Of a stretch of 22,013 nucleotides of DNA, positions 1 to 9,020 are shown one piece after another (position 1 is the first letter of the stretch; every line of letters starts with the position of its first letter). The notes under the pieces were generated by a model. It made no database searches. It saw only the letters and a list, made by a program, of their open reading frames with translations, and was not told where the DNA came from. This stretch comes from Bisporella sp. PMI_857 (Eukaryota; Ascomycota; Leotiomycetes; Helotiales; Helotiaceae), in contig JAJSPD010000205.1 of the NCBI GenBank assembly GCA_021307315.1, positions 1-22,013 of the forward strand, in the 5' to 3' direction. The position numbers and the translations under genes are program-made.

Positions 1-700
1 GATTTTCGAAAGACTAACAAATCTGTTTTTTAGCCTGGAAAAATAACGCTTTAGTTTTTTTCCAGTTTACAATTACAGACGGCCAAAGTACGATTATTCG
101 AAAACGAAAACGGCTTTCGGAAACTTTTTCTGCTGCAAAAACAGCTAGAGTGCTTTTTAGTGATTCCTTTACGAAAAAGCTATCAATACTACAATTCGTC
201 GACGATTATAATCACCAAATGAACGCTGTTGATCAAGCTGATTAACTACGATTATACAACTCTGGTTTACGACGTATTCGCAAAAAGGAATAGCATGCTA
301 TTTAGCACTTTTTTTTCAACGTTGTTCTAGTCAATTGCTATTTTTTTCTTTCTATTCTGAAGCTTCTAATACGCAAAAATTTACAACTCAAAACGCGTTC
401 AGAATAGAGCTTTTTACAGCTCTAATGACAAAAGCTCAAAAAACGCCACGCAAAAGAAAAGCTTATATATCGCGAAATATCGATTCAAATCACAAATTAG
501 AGTTTGCAACTAGCTGTCGAGACTGTTATGCTTGCAAGGCGAAAGGTTATGTAAGGGTACTTTCAAAACGCAGAATTTTGGGGGATATTACAGGCAATCA
601 ACGTCCTCCTGCATCCAGGTATGCATGTATTACATGCCAGGCACCCCTTTGTACGACAGGCGACTGTTTTGAGTGGTATCATGAGAATCTAGTAGAATAG
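1..700 (+). pseudogene. piggyBac-type transposase, decayed C-terminal part
   Basis: This is the last third of a DDE transposase of the piggyBac (DDE_Tnp_1_7) family; the rest lies left of the window. Seen: reading from base 3, a WKNNALVFF stretch, then VDDYNHQMNAVDQAD (about 200-243), which matches the family signature YNxxMxGVDxxDQ. The frame is then broken by TAA at a likely Gln codon, by two TAG codons in a region where the family has Trp, and by a one-base shift in the T-run near 336-345. The open stretch 335-700 holds the Cys-rich tail (CRDCYAC near 520-540, then CITC, and C and H to the end), matching the zinc-binding C-terminus of piggyBac transposases. The stops are C-to-T or G-to-A in type, as RIP leaves. 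The family assignment rests on motif recognition. It is not functional. Confidence 0.72.
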
Positions 701-769
701 AAGGAATAGAAGGTAGATTTCAATGAAATTAACTTGAAATACGGCTTCTGATTGGCTGTAGCCCCATTT

Positions 770-792
770 ATTGCGGCTACTCCCGCCGCAAT
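770..792. repeat. GC-rich hairpin downstream of the piggyBac remnant
   Basis: ATTGCGGC (770-777) and GCCGCAAT (785-792) form perfect 8-bp inverted arms around a 7-base spacer. A TTAA, the target tetranucleotide of piggyBac elements, follows at 798-801. It could be a subterminal repeat of the remnant element, but this link is inference. Confidence 0.45.
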
Positions 793-833
793 GACGGTTA
801 AAGGGATAGCCTATCCACATCCCCAGAACACAA

Positions 834-1210
834 TTGTTTCACACTTTTAAAGCTTTCGGGTCTAATAAGAAAGTTCACTGGGATGACGTCGAAAGGTGCC
901 GTCAAGATGCTCAAATTCCAGCGCATTTTTTATGCAGCGATGATCCACAGGATTTCAGAAGATCCAGAATAGCGAAATTATCCCAACTTGATCTTCCGTA
1001 CGTATCCGACTTGGGGTACTTCATGCAGATATGATAGCTGACATGTTTTGGAGAGACAACTAACCAAAGCATCTACAGCGGTTACCGAAGCGGATCATTA
1101 GAAAGTCGCGATTTAGACGCTGGCGGACGAAAGGTACTCGGGGTGTAGAAAAGAAGAAAACTGCTCGCACGAGTAGGGGCTTGGGATTTGCCCCTATTGA
1201 AGAAGACCTC
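834..1210 (+). other. coding-like debris, product not recognised
   Basis: Two or three short protein-like stretches lie here in different frames. One is open from 834 to 1034 without an ATG start and contains WDDVERCRQDAQIPAHF and LDLPYVSDLGYFM. A second stretch around 1046-1125 reads TNQSIYSGYRSGSLESRDLD. A third ends at the TAG near 1208-1210 with GLGFAPIEEDLIVML, faintly like the start of a Myb/SANT-type helix, though this is weak. Splice signals joining them are not convincing. The most likely reading is a decayed host gene or the tail of a transposon-carried gene. No function is assigned. Confidence 0.25.
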
Positions 1211-1857
1211 ATCGTGATGCTACCTTAGTTGGTATTTGTTTTATTATGTACCTGTATTATTCTAACTAATAATGTTTTGACATTTATATAATACAGGATT
1301 GGTTCCATAGATCATCTATAAATGCTTTGTGCTATCATGTTAATTGTAGCTGAGCTGAACAACATCCCAGGCATCGTGACTAGATAGCGAAGAGCAAATG
1401 GGGAAGCACAAGACACTATGAATTCTATGAATTTATCATCCTTTATTAGATAGGCGGCTTACTCCTTCGAACGACAAGAAATAGCCGCCCCTTCCGATAG
1501 CATTTACTACACGAGAGATTTCCAATTAGTCTGTATACAAAATGCACCTGGCGACATTCTTGTACAGGATTCGTTCCGCACTACGGCCACAGGGCTTTTA
1601 ATCTTAGGCGTTAGACAACCGACTTCTGTAGTTCATTATTAGATACTAATCATTCAGATATTGTTTTTATGCACAGCAATAGCTCAACTAGCCTAAACAC
1701 TCAATTTCAAATACCAACGTGGAAAATTCAAGTCAGTCTTTGTTGAGCTTCAGTCCAGCGTCCGGCCGCATCCCCCAAAATTTCCCAATAATCAGATTCA
1801 GTATCATTTTGCTACTTTTCATTTTAACAAACTTCTAGGATTGAAGCTTGTGTATAA
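1211..1857. other. no recognisable feature
   Basis: Moderate-GC sequence with stops in all frames at short intervals. I see no gene, RNA or repeat in it. A possible short intron (1801-1838, GTATCA to CTTCTAG with a TTAAC branch-like site) lies just before the coding stretch that opens at 1858. Confidence 0.4.
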
Positions 1858-2034
1858 GAGCTATTTAAGCAGACCTGTATCGACCTCCATGGAGATGATT
1901 CGGCATACGAGACTCTAATTGCAGCTCTTCTCGAATGGTTCTCTCAAAGTTGGTGCTATCGTCTTATCTACGATCAATTTAGAGAGCTCAGGAGGGTCAG
2001 CTCAATGGAACTTCGGAAGAATGCTTTAAAATAG
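1858..2034 (+). pseudogene. orphan terminal exon, product not recognised
   Basis: An open stretch of 58 codons ends at TAG 2032-2034 and has no ATG at its beginning; a stop lies directly upstream in frame. The translation looks like real protein, with an acidic start (IDLHGDDSAYETL), an aromatic-rich core (LLEWFSQSWCYRLIYDQF) and a basic helix (RELRRVSSMELRKN). It is either the last exon of a gene whose upstream exons have decayed or a fragment. I do not recognise the family. Confidence 0.3.
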
Positions 2035-2073
2035 TAGTAAAACTTTGATTTTTCATCATTAAATTACTTACAA

Positions 2074-2448
2074 TTACAGCGTGTTTCTGCTTGCTAATTT
2101 CGCGACTTTGTAGCATTCGTCGAGACCCTGCTCCAAGGCTTCTATCCGTTTGGCCTGATTCTGGACCATGTAACTCAATGCGTAATTCTGTGTCTTTAGC
2201 GATAATGATATTTCACGCCCATTCTTCAACCCTTTCTCCAGTCCTTGCATCCTGTTCAGCCTGTCCTCTTCCTCCACGCCCACCTCCTCTCTCCCTTGAT
2301 CAACACACTCCCCTTCACCAAACTGTATGCTTTCAGCAACTTGTTCTTATACTCTTCCTGTGCGAGTTGTTTTTGATAATTCCGCATCATTTTCATGCCT
2401 AATTCTTTTGGCTGGAGGCTGCGATTTGCAATCGATATCTCGTTTCAT
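2074..2448 (-). pseudogene. small coiled-coil protein gene with one in-frame stop
   Basis: One frame runs from ATG at 2448 to a stop at 2074 (124 codons) with a single internal TAA at codon 34 (2349-2347). The N-terminal part is basic (KRDIDCKSQPPAKRIRHEN) and looks like a nuclear-localisation stretch. The part after the stop is acidic and then forms a likely coiled coil (LKTQNYALSYMVQNQAKRIE followed by ALEQGLDE). The continuous frame on both sides of the stop suggests that TAA replaced a CAA codon, a C-to-T change. Alternatives are a start at GTG 2283 or a mis-called short intron. The family is not recognised. Confidence 0.35.
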
Positions 2449-2893
2449 GGATAGATTGGCAACTTGAGAATGGGTTATTTATAGTACTAGTCATAGCTCT
2501 AGTGAGTAAGGAATGAGGGGCAAAGGGACCTCTATACAAATAATAGGATGAGGGCTTCGCTGGCCCATGCTGTAATACAAGCCAAGTCTACTTTCTTGAG
2601 TCATTTTTCAGATAAGTCTTGTATCTTCTACATACTATGATGATTGAGGATTTGTCACGAGAATCTTTCTTTAGTATTTCTGACATGTTTATGCAGTCTA
2701 CGAAACATGCTAAGAGTTCCAGCCTGGGTGGAGGCGGACGTGGATGTGATCCCCAATCCCTCACTGTAGCTTGAATTGGGCGGATTTGGAACTTATACGT
2801 ATATCGTGCTTGGAATGTAGTGAACAGCAATCGAGAATAATAGATAGTCAACAAGGTCAATACTGCCACTAAAAAGGTAACTGAAATAGTTTG
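2449..2893. other. no supported gene
   Basis: The region holds a 93-codon minus-strand open frame (2869-2588), but its translation lacks any protein-like pattern. I see nothing else that can be supported. Confidence 0.35.
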
Positions 2894-3745
2894 ATGTTAT
2901 GTAGTATGCGATTCTTAGATCATTCCGCTACCGAGGTATGCGCCAAAACTTCGAAGGTGGATAAACTTAACCACCTCCTATTTTGCTGTACTAAGAATTC
3001 CGTGCAACATTCCTATATTTTATCGCTTTTGTGGGCTATGACAACGACTGTACAGATGATGGAATCTCTAGAGGCGGTCAGAGAGCAAATCTGGAAAGGT
3101 GGCCTTGATAGTTCTGCCTTAAGCGCCTTGAAGACACCAATTTTATCCCTCTCCGCGCAGGTTGGGGTCCATCAGGTCCTGGAGAAAGGGCAGCTTCTGC
3201 TAACCCTACAAAATTCTTTGGATACCTTGGTTGTCCAATCAAGAATAGGCAAGCTCATCGACGTTGTGTTCAACAATCCAACTAGCGAAAGTCATGGCAA
3301 ATTTGACAAGTTTGAAGCATGATTGCAACAGTTGTGAGATCTGGATTGTGCAACCTTCTTATTTATTGCTGTGTCGTATACGCCATTAGAAATCACTAAG
3401 ATGCATAGCATAGAGCTGAGTTCGAATATCTTGTAAAAAATGCTTTCAAGTTTCTACGTTTTAAGCCTGTTCCTCCAAGATGGATGTTTCGCAAGGAGAT
3501 TCAAGTTGAGGTAGCGGAAAAAGCAGATCTTAAGAAAGCGGCTAAGTTTAGGCAGGTTTCACTTAGGTTTATACATTTAGTGAAAATACGATCTAATAGA
3601 GCTAGAATATTATACCCTCGAGTTCCAACTAGACGATTTGAGTGAAGAGCATCCTGCCACACCAAATAGCTCAGGTACGCAAACCCTATCCGGTGTGACG
3701 AAAAATATTCAAGATATTCGAATATTATTGAATAGAATAGAATAG
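2894..3745 (+). pseudogene. decayed host gene with CGA-to-TGA stops
   Basis: A protein-like frame starts at ATG 2894 (or ATG 3038, where the translation becomes convincing: MTTTVQMMESLEAVREQIW) and runs through helical sequence such as HQVLEKGQLLLTLQNSLDTL and QSRIGKLIDVVFNNPTSES to TGA at 3320-3322. In the same frame it continues past that TGA and a second one with LQQL and DLDCATFLFIAVSYTPLEI. Both TGAs are explained by CGA-to-TGA changes. The frame then shifts by one (FEYLVKNAFKFLRFKPVPPRW from 3421) and returns to the first frame from 3584 (KYDLIELEYYTLEFQLDDL), ending at TAG 3743-3745 inside the GAATA repeat. A real intron near 3560-3580 would be only 25 nt, too short, so an indel is likelier. 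The product is mostly helical. I do not recognise the family. Confidence 0.45.
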
Positions 3746-3782
3746 AATAGAATAGTGAGCAATATTCTATTCTATTCTATTC
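3730..3782. repeat. inverted GAATA/TATTC microsatellite hairpin
   Basis: Five GAATA units (3730-3754) are followed by eight bases (3755-3762) and four TATTC units (3763-3782). The arms are exact reverse complements over 20 bp, so the strand can fold into a near-perfect hairpin. The same pentamer appears imperfectly near 693-711. Confidence 0.8.
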
Positions 3783-3843
3783 ATTTCTCACACTGACCCT
3801 CTAAAAACGGACATCCCTAAAGCTTGAAGAGCAAAGCTAGCAG

Positions 3844-4370
3844 ATGACTGACGAGTTATCAGCTACTGGGGATAGTAAAAGAAAGACAGAGACTACGGAC
3901 CAGCCAAGGAAATGCAACCGGGTTTTGGATGGAACTAGTGAATTAGTTGTCCGCACTCTAGATAGCCAATATACCTCAACTGAAAGTAAGATTGATCCCT
4001 TTGCTGACCCGAAAACTTCATATTGACCAATAGTGTAGCATCTGTGAACAATCAGTCGCAGAAAGCATTGCAGAAGCGCCTACCAAAAAAAAAAAGACGA
4101 ACATAAACTTAACAAAAGCTGATAACAAGGTGGAGTCCAGCGAAGTTGGGCTATATCTCACTAAAAATAGCAGACTTATCTAATCTCATTTCAAAAGCGT
4201 CGGCAAAGACAAACACGAATACATATGCTGGAGATGCCTTCATCGTCAATATAGATAACGCGCGACACAATCTGTCTCTCGACGGGAATATTGGGGAGAT
4301 ATGGCTAACAAATCCGGAGAGCAAATATAACGCCAATAATGAGAAGGAGAGATCGTTCCTCCCTCTTTAG
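3844..4370 (+). pseudogene. Lys/Ser-rich coding debris in shifting frames
   Basis: ATG 3844 opens 60 codons of charged, disordered-looking protein (TGDSKRKTETTDQPRKCNRV) ending at 4026. A different frame is then open about 4034-4180 (VAESIAEAPTKKKKTNINL and LTKADNKVESSEVGLYLTKN), and a third from 4146 to 4370. The stretches could be parts of one lysine-rich, low-complexity protein broken by indels, or unrelated short open frames. No domain is recognisable and the frames are not joined by good splice sites. Confidence 0.22.
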
Positions 4371-4530
4371 GTGTCAGAAGCAATGGGAAAAGAGTTAGGA
4401 AGACGGAACAAACCAATAGTCTATCGCACAAGCGACAAGGAAGTGCAACCGACCAACAATAAGAACACAGGTCCATACTGCACGGACAACCTACATGATT
4501 AATATAATCTCATTCAACTATTCGATGCAA

Positions 4531-5660
4531 TCAGTCCATTTCTAAAAATTGGTAGTAACTACATATGTGCTCAAATCTCAATCCAAGTTGGCAAGCATAA
4601 AGAATTGCAGTCTGTATAAGTGCATTTCTGATATCCTGAAAAGTTTCCAGCTTTAGGTGAGACGCACCCTCGTTGAAAACGTCATGCCCGTTGGCATGCC
4701 GGCCAAGCGTCTCATTTGATTTACATACGCGTGGCTCGCCATTCTCAACTTCGAACTTCCAGCCAGTCTGTCTTGTGGGGACACATCCATTCAAATCCGA
4801 GACATCCAGCATAACAGTTGCTAGAAGGAGGACGAGCTCCAATATGTGTGCGGGATTGTAGTCGATGATCTGAAGTCCAACAAGTGTTAATAAGTTATTC
4901 GTGTTCAAATAATCGGCGAGCTTTAGGAGGAAGACGCTGCTAACCGCGGACAAATTGGGTAAAAGACCTATTTGATACTCGGATATGTGGAAACCGTGAT
5001 CTGTGAAAACGAATATATGTCTATGTATATTGCTGAGATCCATAGTCTGGATCGCGGTGGCTCTCGCCCGGCAGTACAAAAGCTTATCCTAGTTGACGCG
5101 AGTATAGCGGTGTTTTGGGGGGCAGCGAAGTGGGCATGAGCTAAATAGATGCCGAGGATTCCCTCAGCGTAATTACGAACGAAGAGTGCAGCAAGATTGT
5201 GTAGGTGTAAAGTTAAGATTTCTGGTTGTTGTAAATCGGTCGGAAGTACGTTGTAACTATACAAATTAGTTAAATATTGGCTAATTTCAGAGTACTTTAT
5301 TAGTTACATTTTACAGCTTTCTTCCAAGTCCTGGGCTTTTAGAGCCTTGTTAAGACCGGGAATATCGAATAGTTTTGCTTTTCTATACACTATTGTTCGT
5401 AAAGCGAGCTAAGTAGGTGTGAATGTGCGACGGTTTTAGACGCAAACTGAAAGCATACGAGCTTAAGGAGAGGAATTTGATTATCTTCTATATAATATAT
5501 AAGCAGTGGTGTAAGCGATAGGATGGATGGAGGCTTGTCCTGGTATTTACCTTGGTTGTGGTTGTGCCGTGACGAGATTGAATGAGGTTGACTAAAGGCC
5601 GAAGGAAGTCGAGCCTGCAATGCCAGAAGTACTTCCTGCGCCTCTAATGGAGTATGTTAA
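4531..5660 (-). pseudogene. multi-exon hypothetical gene, apparently frameshifted
   Basis: The 3' part (5043 or 5079 down to 4531) is a long protein-like frame: HIFVFTDHGFHISEYQ, ADYLNTNNLLTLVGLQ, ILELVLLLATVMLDVSDLNG, then a well-ordered block CVPTRQTGWKFEVENGEPRV with SNETLGRHANGHDVFN. Directly upstream, in a frame one base off, lies NLAALFVRNYAEGILGIYLA (5264 to about 5095), which reads as the same protein. I find no GT-AG intron that joins them, so a one-base indel near 5090 is the simplest explanation. Further upstream are a likely exon (DIPGLNKALKAQDLEES, about 5378-5316) followed by a good intron (GTAAAATG to TTGTATAG, 58 nt), and another exon (AQEVLLALQARLPSAFSQPH, about 5650-5560) with donor GTAAAT. 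The family is not recognised; it resembles conserved fungal proteins of unknown function. Confidence 0.45.
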
Positions 5661-5949
5661 GTGCGATAAATAGGTAGAAAAAGGTATGGCGCGAGGTGCA
5701 AGAAATGGATCTAGTGATATATCGCTAAGCGAAATCCTACCCCTCAACATAGATAGGATGAAATATATTGGTAGTTGCTTCTACTAGCCAAGCTCCCAAC
5801 GACCCACACGGTCAAATCATATAGCCCCGATATACCATGCCTTATCAACACCCTCCTCCATATCCATTGTGGTGAAACCATTGCCCCAGTAGCTATATCT
5901 GTTTCCAAGTAGGTACTCCCAGTCGTAGTCCTAGCAAATTGGTAAGCGA
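5661..5949. other. intergenic between two convergent-side gene ends
   Basis: No gene is seen. It separates the 3' end of the monooxygenase gene (5950) from the 5' exons of the minus-strand pseudogene, both on the minus strand, and probably contains the monooxygenase 3' UTR. Confidence 0.4.
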
Positions 5950-8204
5950 TTATTCAGTAATGCGGGTAAGGCCAAGTTCTCTCACCTCCCAGCGTGGCTT
6001 CAATAGAATGTCGAACGAGTGAAGGCGGCTTCCCGGCCACATCATGATGTTCTCGCCGTTAGGTCCTAGCTTGAACCATGTGCTGCACGGTGCGTTCCAA
6101 ATCGTCCGCTTCAGGTAGAGCTCGCGGTGCTGCTTCAACTCGATCACGGCTTCTTTCTTAGGCACCAGCGACTTGATGTTCTGGGTTTGAAACTTCTCGA
6201 GAACCAAGGCGACGTGTCGCGTCGTAGCCTCGATGACTTGAATGATGGAGCCATGACCGTAGGGCGCAAAAGGCCCCAAGATCACTATTTGCGGAGGTTG
6301 ATTAGTAAGATGTTTTAGTGTTTTCCGTTCCAAGATCCAATCGTGATACTTACTGAAAAGATTGGGGAAGTCGGGCACCATGGTACTCAGGTACGTCTCC
6401 GGGGACTCTGCAAAAGAGTCTCGCAGGTCGACACCGTCTTTCCCAATGATGGGAAACCTGGGCTTGTACGAGACATCGAAACCGGTCCCACAGATGAGGA
6501 CATCGAGCTTGTGCGTCACTCCATCCTCTGTGATGATACCTTCCTCGGTGATCTCGATAATTCCCGAGAATGTCACATCGCACTTTTCGCTTGTAATCGC
6601 CTCAAGGTATCCGTTGCCGGGTGTCGGCCTCTACTTGTTCCATCGTGTAAGCACGGAGGCAAACGCAGTACAATGTAGAAAAGGTATCATACCCTGCAGC
6701 CGATGGCGAAGTTCGTAGGAATCATCTTTTCAGCCAGTTCTGGTTTCTTCTTCAGATCGTGTATCATCGCCTTCTTTGACATCTGCAGATAAGAGGGTTA
6801 GCTAGAGTTCCTTGGGTTCTTAATAACGGTTTGTACCTCAGCCCATCCAACTTGTTCCTTTGTGCCTTTGATACACTATCCTAGGGTTAGCCAAAAGCAC
6901 TTAAATTGTAGCTGAGGTAGTTGCTCAGACGGTGTTAAAGGTAGGGTTCATCTCCATTTCAATCGCTTTCCTATACGCTAGGTACTCCTCTGGGTTCTCA
7001 GAAAATAACTTCTTCTGCTCATCACTAACTGCTCATTCGTCAGTATCGCGTTCAATCAGCAGGGAACGCGGTTCCAGCACATTTGATGTTCGCACCATCC
7101 TTGCCAGCGTATGCGCCAACAAATGGTTGCGTGATCCATGTTGGGTTGCGCACGAAAGTTTCCATGTGTTTAACCTCTTTAATAAGCCGTCTTGTTAGTT
7201 CAAACTGCTGCCCCAAAAGAGTCCCGAGAAGGGTGGGGTGCATACTATCGATTATGGCGGGCACAACCTGGATAGAGCTGCTACCATTGCCAATCACTCC
7301 GACGGTTTTGTCATTGAGTTCGATTGAGTCGTCCCAGGCGGCCGTGTGCAACTTGTTCTGGAACTTCTCAAGGCCAGGAATCAACGGCCATTTCCAGTTA
7401 CTATTATCATGAGTCAGGTTTGCACTCATCCTCGAGATATTAGTGACTAGCATTTCCACCTACTTCAACACGCCAGTAGCGTTGATTAAGATCTCAGCAT
7501 AGTCATCGAATGCGGCGTTAGGGTCATCATGGGGCTGAATCCTGACCCTCCACCGACCTTTATCTGCCTCCCAGAACGCACCAATGACCCTATGACTAAA
7601 CTTGACACAGGAGTCGAGATTGTGGTCAGAAACCACTGTCTGCAAGTAAGACAGAATCTCACTATGTGTCGCATAACTGTTTTCAAGTTTAAACGTGTCA
7701 GCGGATTCTCCAACCCACCGCCTATGGATTGAAGAGCACCCACTAGCTCGGCCATTGCAAATTAGGATGCCAAGAGAACTGGTAGTTCACTGCCGGCTAC
7801 CATCAGGAGACACCAAGTTAGCGAGTTGGAAATTCCTGGCTCGGGTTTGTCGGCGTTCATACGATATCGCAAGCACAGCCAGGGTATCTATTAAGGTTGG
7901 GGTGTCAATGTCATGTAGATTGCGAAGAAGAAACTGTTAATAGGATTGCTCACCTGTTCTCAAACCACGTACCGCCCAACTCCGGATTCCTGTCGTAGAA
8001 CTGCAAGGTGACATTACTCTCCTTTATTTGCTTGCCTAGTATGTACGAAAGGTTGATCCCGGACATTCCAAAGCCGATTACGATTGCTTTGATCGGCCGT
8101 CGAGAACCCAACAAGGTATCAGGAATGGTGTACAAATTGGTAGCGACATTGCCATTTGCAACATTACCATTCCTGTGAATTGGTTGGCCCATAGTGGAGG
8201 ACAT
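5950..8204 (-). CDS. Baeyer-Villiger/flavin-containing monooxygenase, 11 exons, apparently intact
   Basis: FAD- and NADPH-dependent monooxygenase of the fungal Baeyer-Villiger type, which inserts one oxygen atom next to a carbonyl to give an ester or lactone; the substrate is unknown. Exons by eye: 8204-7954, 7887-7863, 7796-7744, 7676-7464, 7400-7246, 7176-7081, 7028-6931, 6875-6837, 6782-6693, 6630-6354 and 6284-5950. They sum to 1632 nt (543 residues) with no stop, and every junction restores family sequence. Motifs: FAD-binding GFGMSG (44-49), GGTW (77-80), YPGCACDIP (85-93), NATG (175-178), a Baeyer-Villiger fingerprint region FQNKLHTAAW (194-203), NADPH-binding GNGSSS (218-223), CGTGFD (387-392) and a C-terminal MMWPGSR. 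The fingerprint is one residue shorter than FxGxxxHxxxW and lacks its Gly. Introns 5 and 10 are multiples of three and open, so they can be misread as coding. The start is ATG 8204; ATG at codon 5 is an alternative. No clear cluster partner is present. Confidence 0.85.
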
Positions 8205-8798
8205 TGTTCTCAGGACGTAGAGTCAGGCTGTGGACAATAGCAAAATTAGGGACTGCGTGCGCCAGCGGAATCATGTAATTGGGAATCTAGTCGTGGGAAT
8301 AAGCATGCTTTAAATGGGTAGTATGAATAATCGAAAAGTATGCATGGGTCTTGCAAGATTTTAGTAAAACAAAGCAAAGTCACTTGATCGCTTATACGGA
8401 CTTTCACTCAGCCGGTCTTATTAATGATATGTATTATTAATAATCGGAACATTGTTCTTGGGAGGATACTCTAGCTATAGGTGTTGCGTTTACTTTGTGC
8501 CGATTCGATTACTTACGGGGTTCCAATATAAGGTACCTCCCTTGTCGCATATGCAGGTCAGCTTATAGTAAGCCATTTTGGCAAGTTATGGGAAGATTGC
8601 ACTAACGCAAGTCATGGCCCTAACGACTGTAGTGGGTGGCGTAATAACTTTAATTCCCAAGGACTCCACTCTCATATTATAACTTACTTATCAACGGTAC
8701 GCCAATCTGGGAAATCATAAGTCTTGTGCAAACCTGCAAAACAATTAAAGCTTAGTAAGGAAAACTGTGACGGGTTGAACCTGTAAGGAGTCCGCAGC
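8205..8798 (-). promoter_or_regulatory. upstream region of the monooxygenase gene
   Basis: About 590 bases without a gene. Any promoter of the monooxygenase must lie here. It is AT-rich around 8420-8450 (several TTATTAAT-like words), but I cannot point to a definite TATA box or initiation site. Confidence 0.3.
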
Positions 8799-8821
8799 GG
8801 CACGTGACATTCTCACGTGCC
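8799..8821. promoter_or_regulatory. paired CACGTG palindrome
   Basis: GGCACGTGA (8799-8807) and TCACGTGCC (8813-8821) are perfect inverted arms around CATTC, so two CACGTG E-boxes face each other. CACGTG is the core bound by bHLH regulators in fungi. It lies about 600 bp upstream of the monooxygenase start; a regulatory role is inference. The same hexamer recurs in the nearby retroelements, so it may instead be element debris. Confidence 0.4.
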
Positions 8822-8900
8822 AGCTCTTGTTGGAAGCTACCTTTTAATATCCTTGAAAGCGAACAGGCCAGTTACAGGCTAGCACAAACCGCTGTGGGCC

Positions 8901-8950
8901 GGCTATATAGCCTTCTTTTCTTTTTCTTTATTTCTTTTTTTCTTTAAATG
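8901..8950. repeat. 12-bp palindrome followed by pyrimidine tract
   Basis: GGCTATATAGCC (8901-8912) is a perfect palindrome containing a TATATA core. It is followed by an almost pure C/T run to about 8945. CT-rich stretches after a TATA core are common in fungal core promoters, but no gene follows. Confidence 0.35.
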
Positions 8951-9020
8951 TGGCCCGATAACGCCTTCGTAAACTACGCCTTCTAGTGGATTACAGTGAA
9001 ACACGTTTTAATAGCGCAAC

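Noticed and set aside
2091..2402. 103-codon plus-strand frame
   Set aside because: Overlaps the minus-strand coiled-coil gene, whose translation is more protein-like; this one is Pro/Ser/Leu-rich without pattern.
2588..2869. 93-codon minus-strand frame
   Set aside because: No domain-like pattern or splice context; likely chance.
4146..4370. IGEIWL in this frame resembles a motif of adenylate-forming enzymes (AMP-binding/NRPS)
   Set aside because: Only one short motif fits, the surrounding residues do not follow the family, and the frame is not continued on either side.
6343..6718. Plus-strand frames of 111 and 118 codons
   Set aside because: Antisense of well-conserved monooxygenase exons 9 and 10 and of intron 9.
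7083..7412. 109-codon plus-strand frame
   Set aside because: Antisense of monooxygenase exons 5 and 6.
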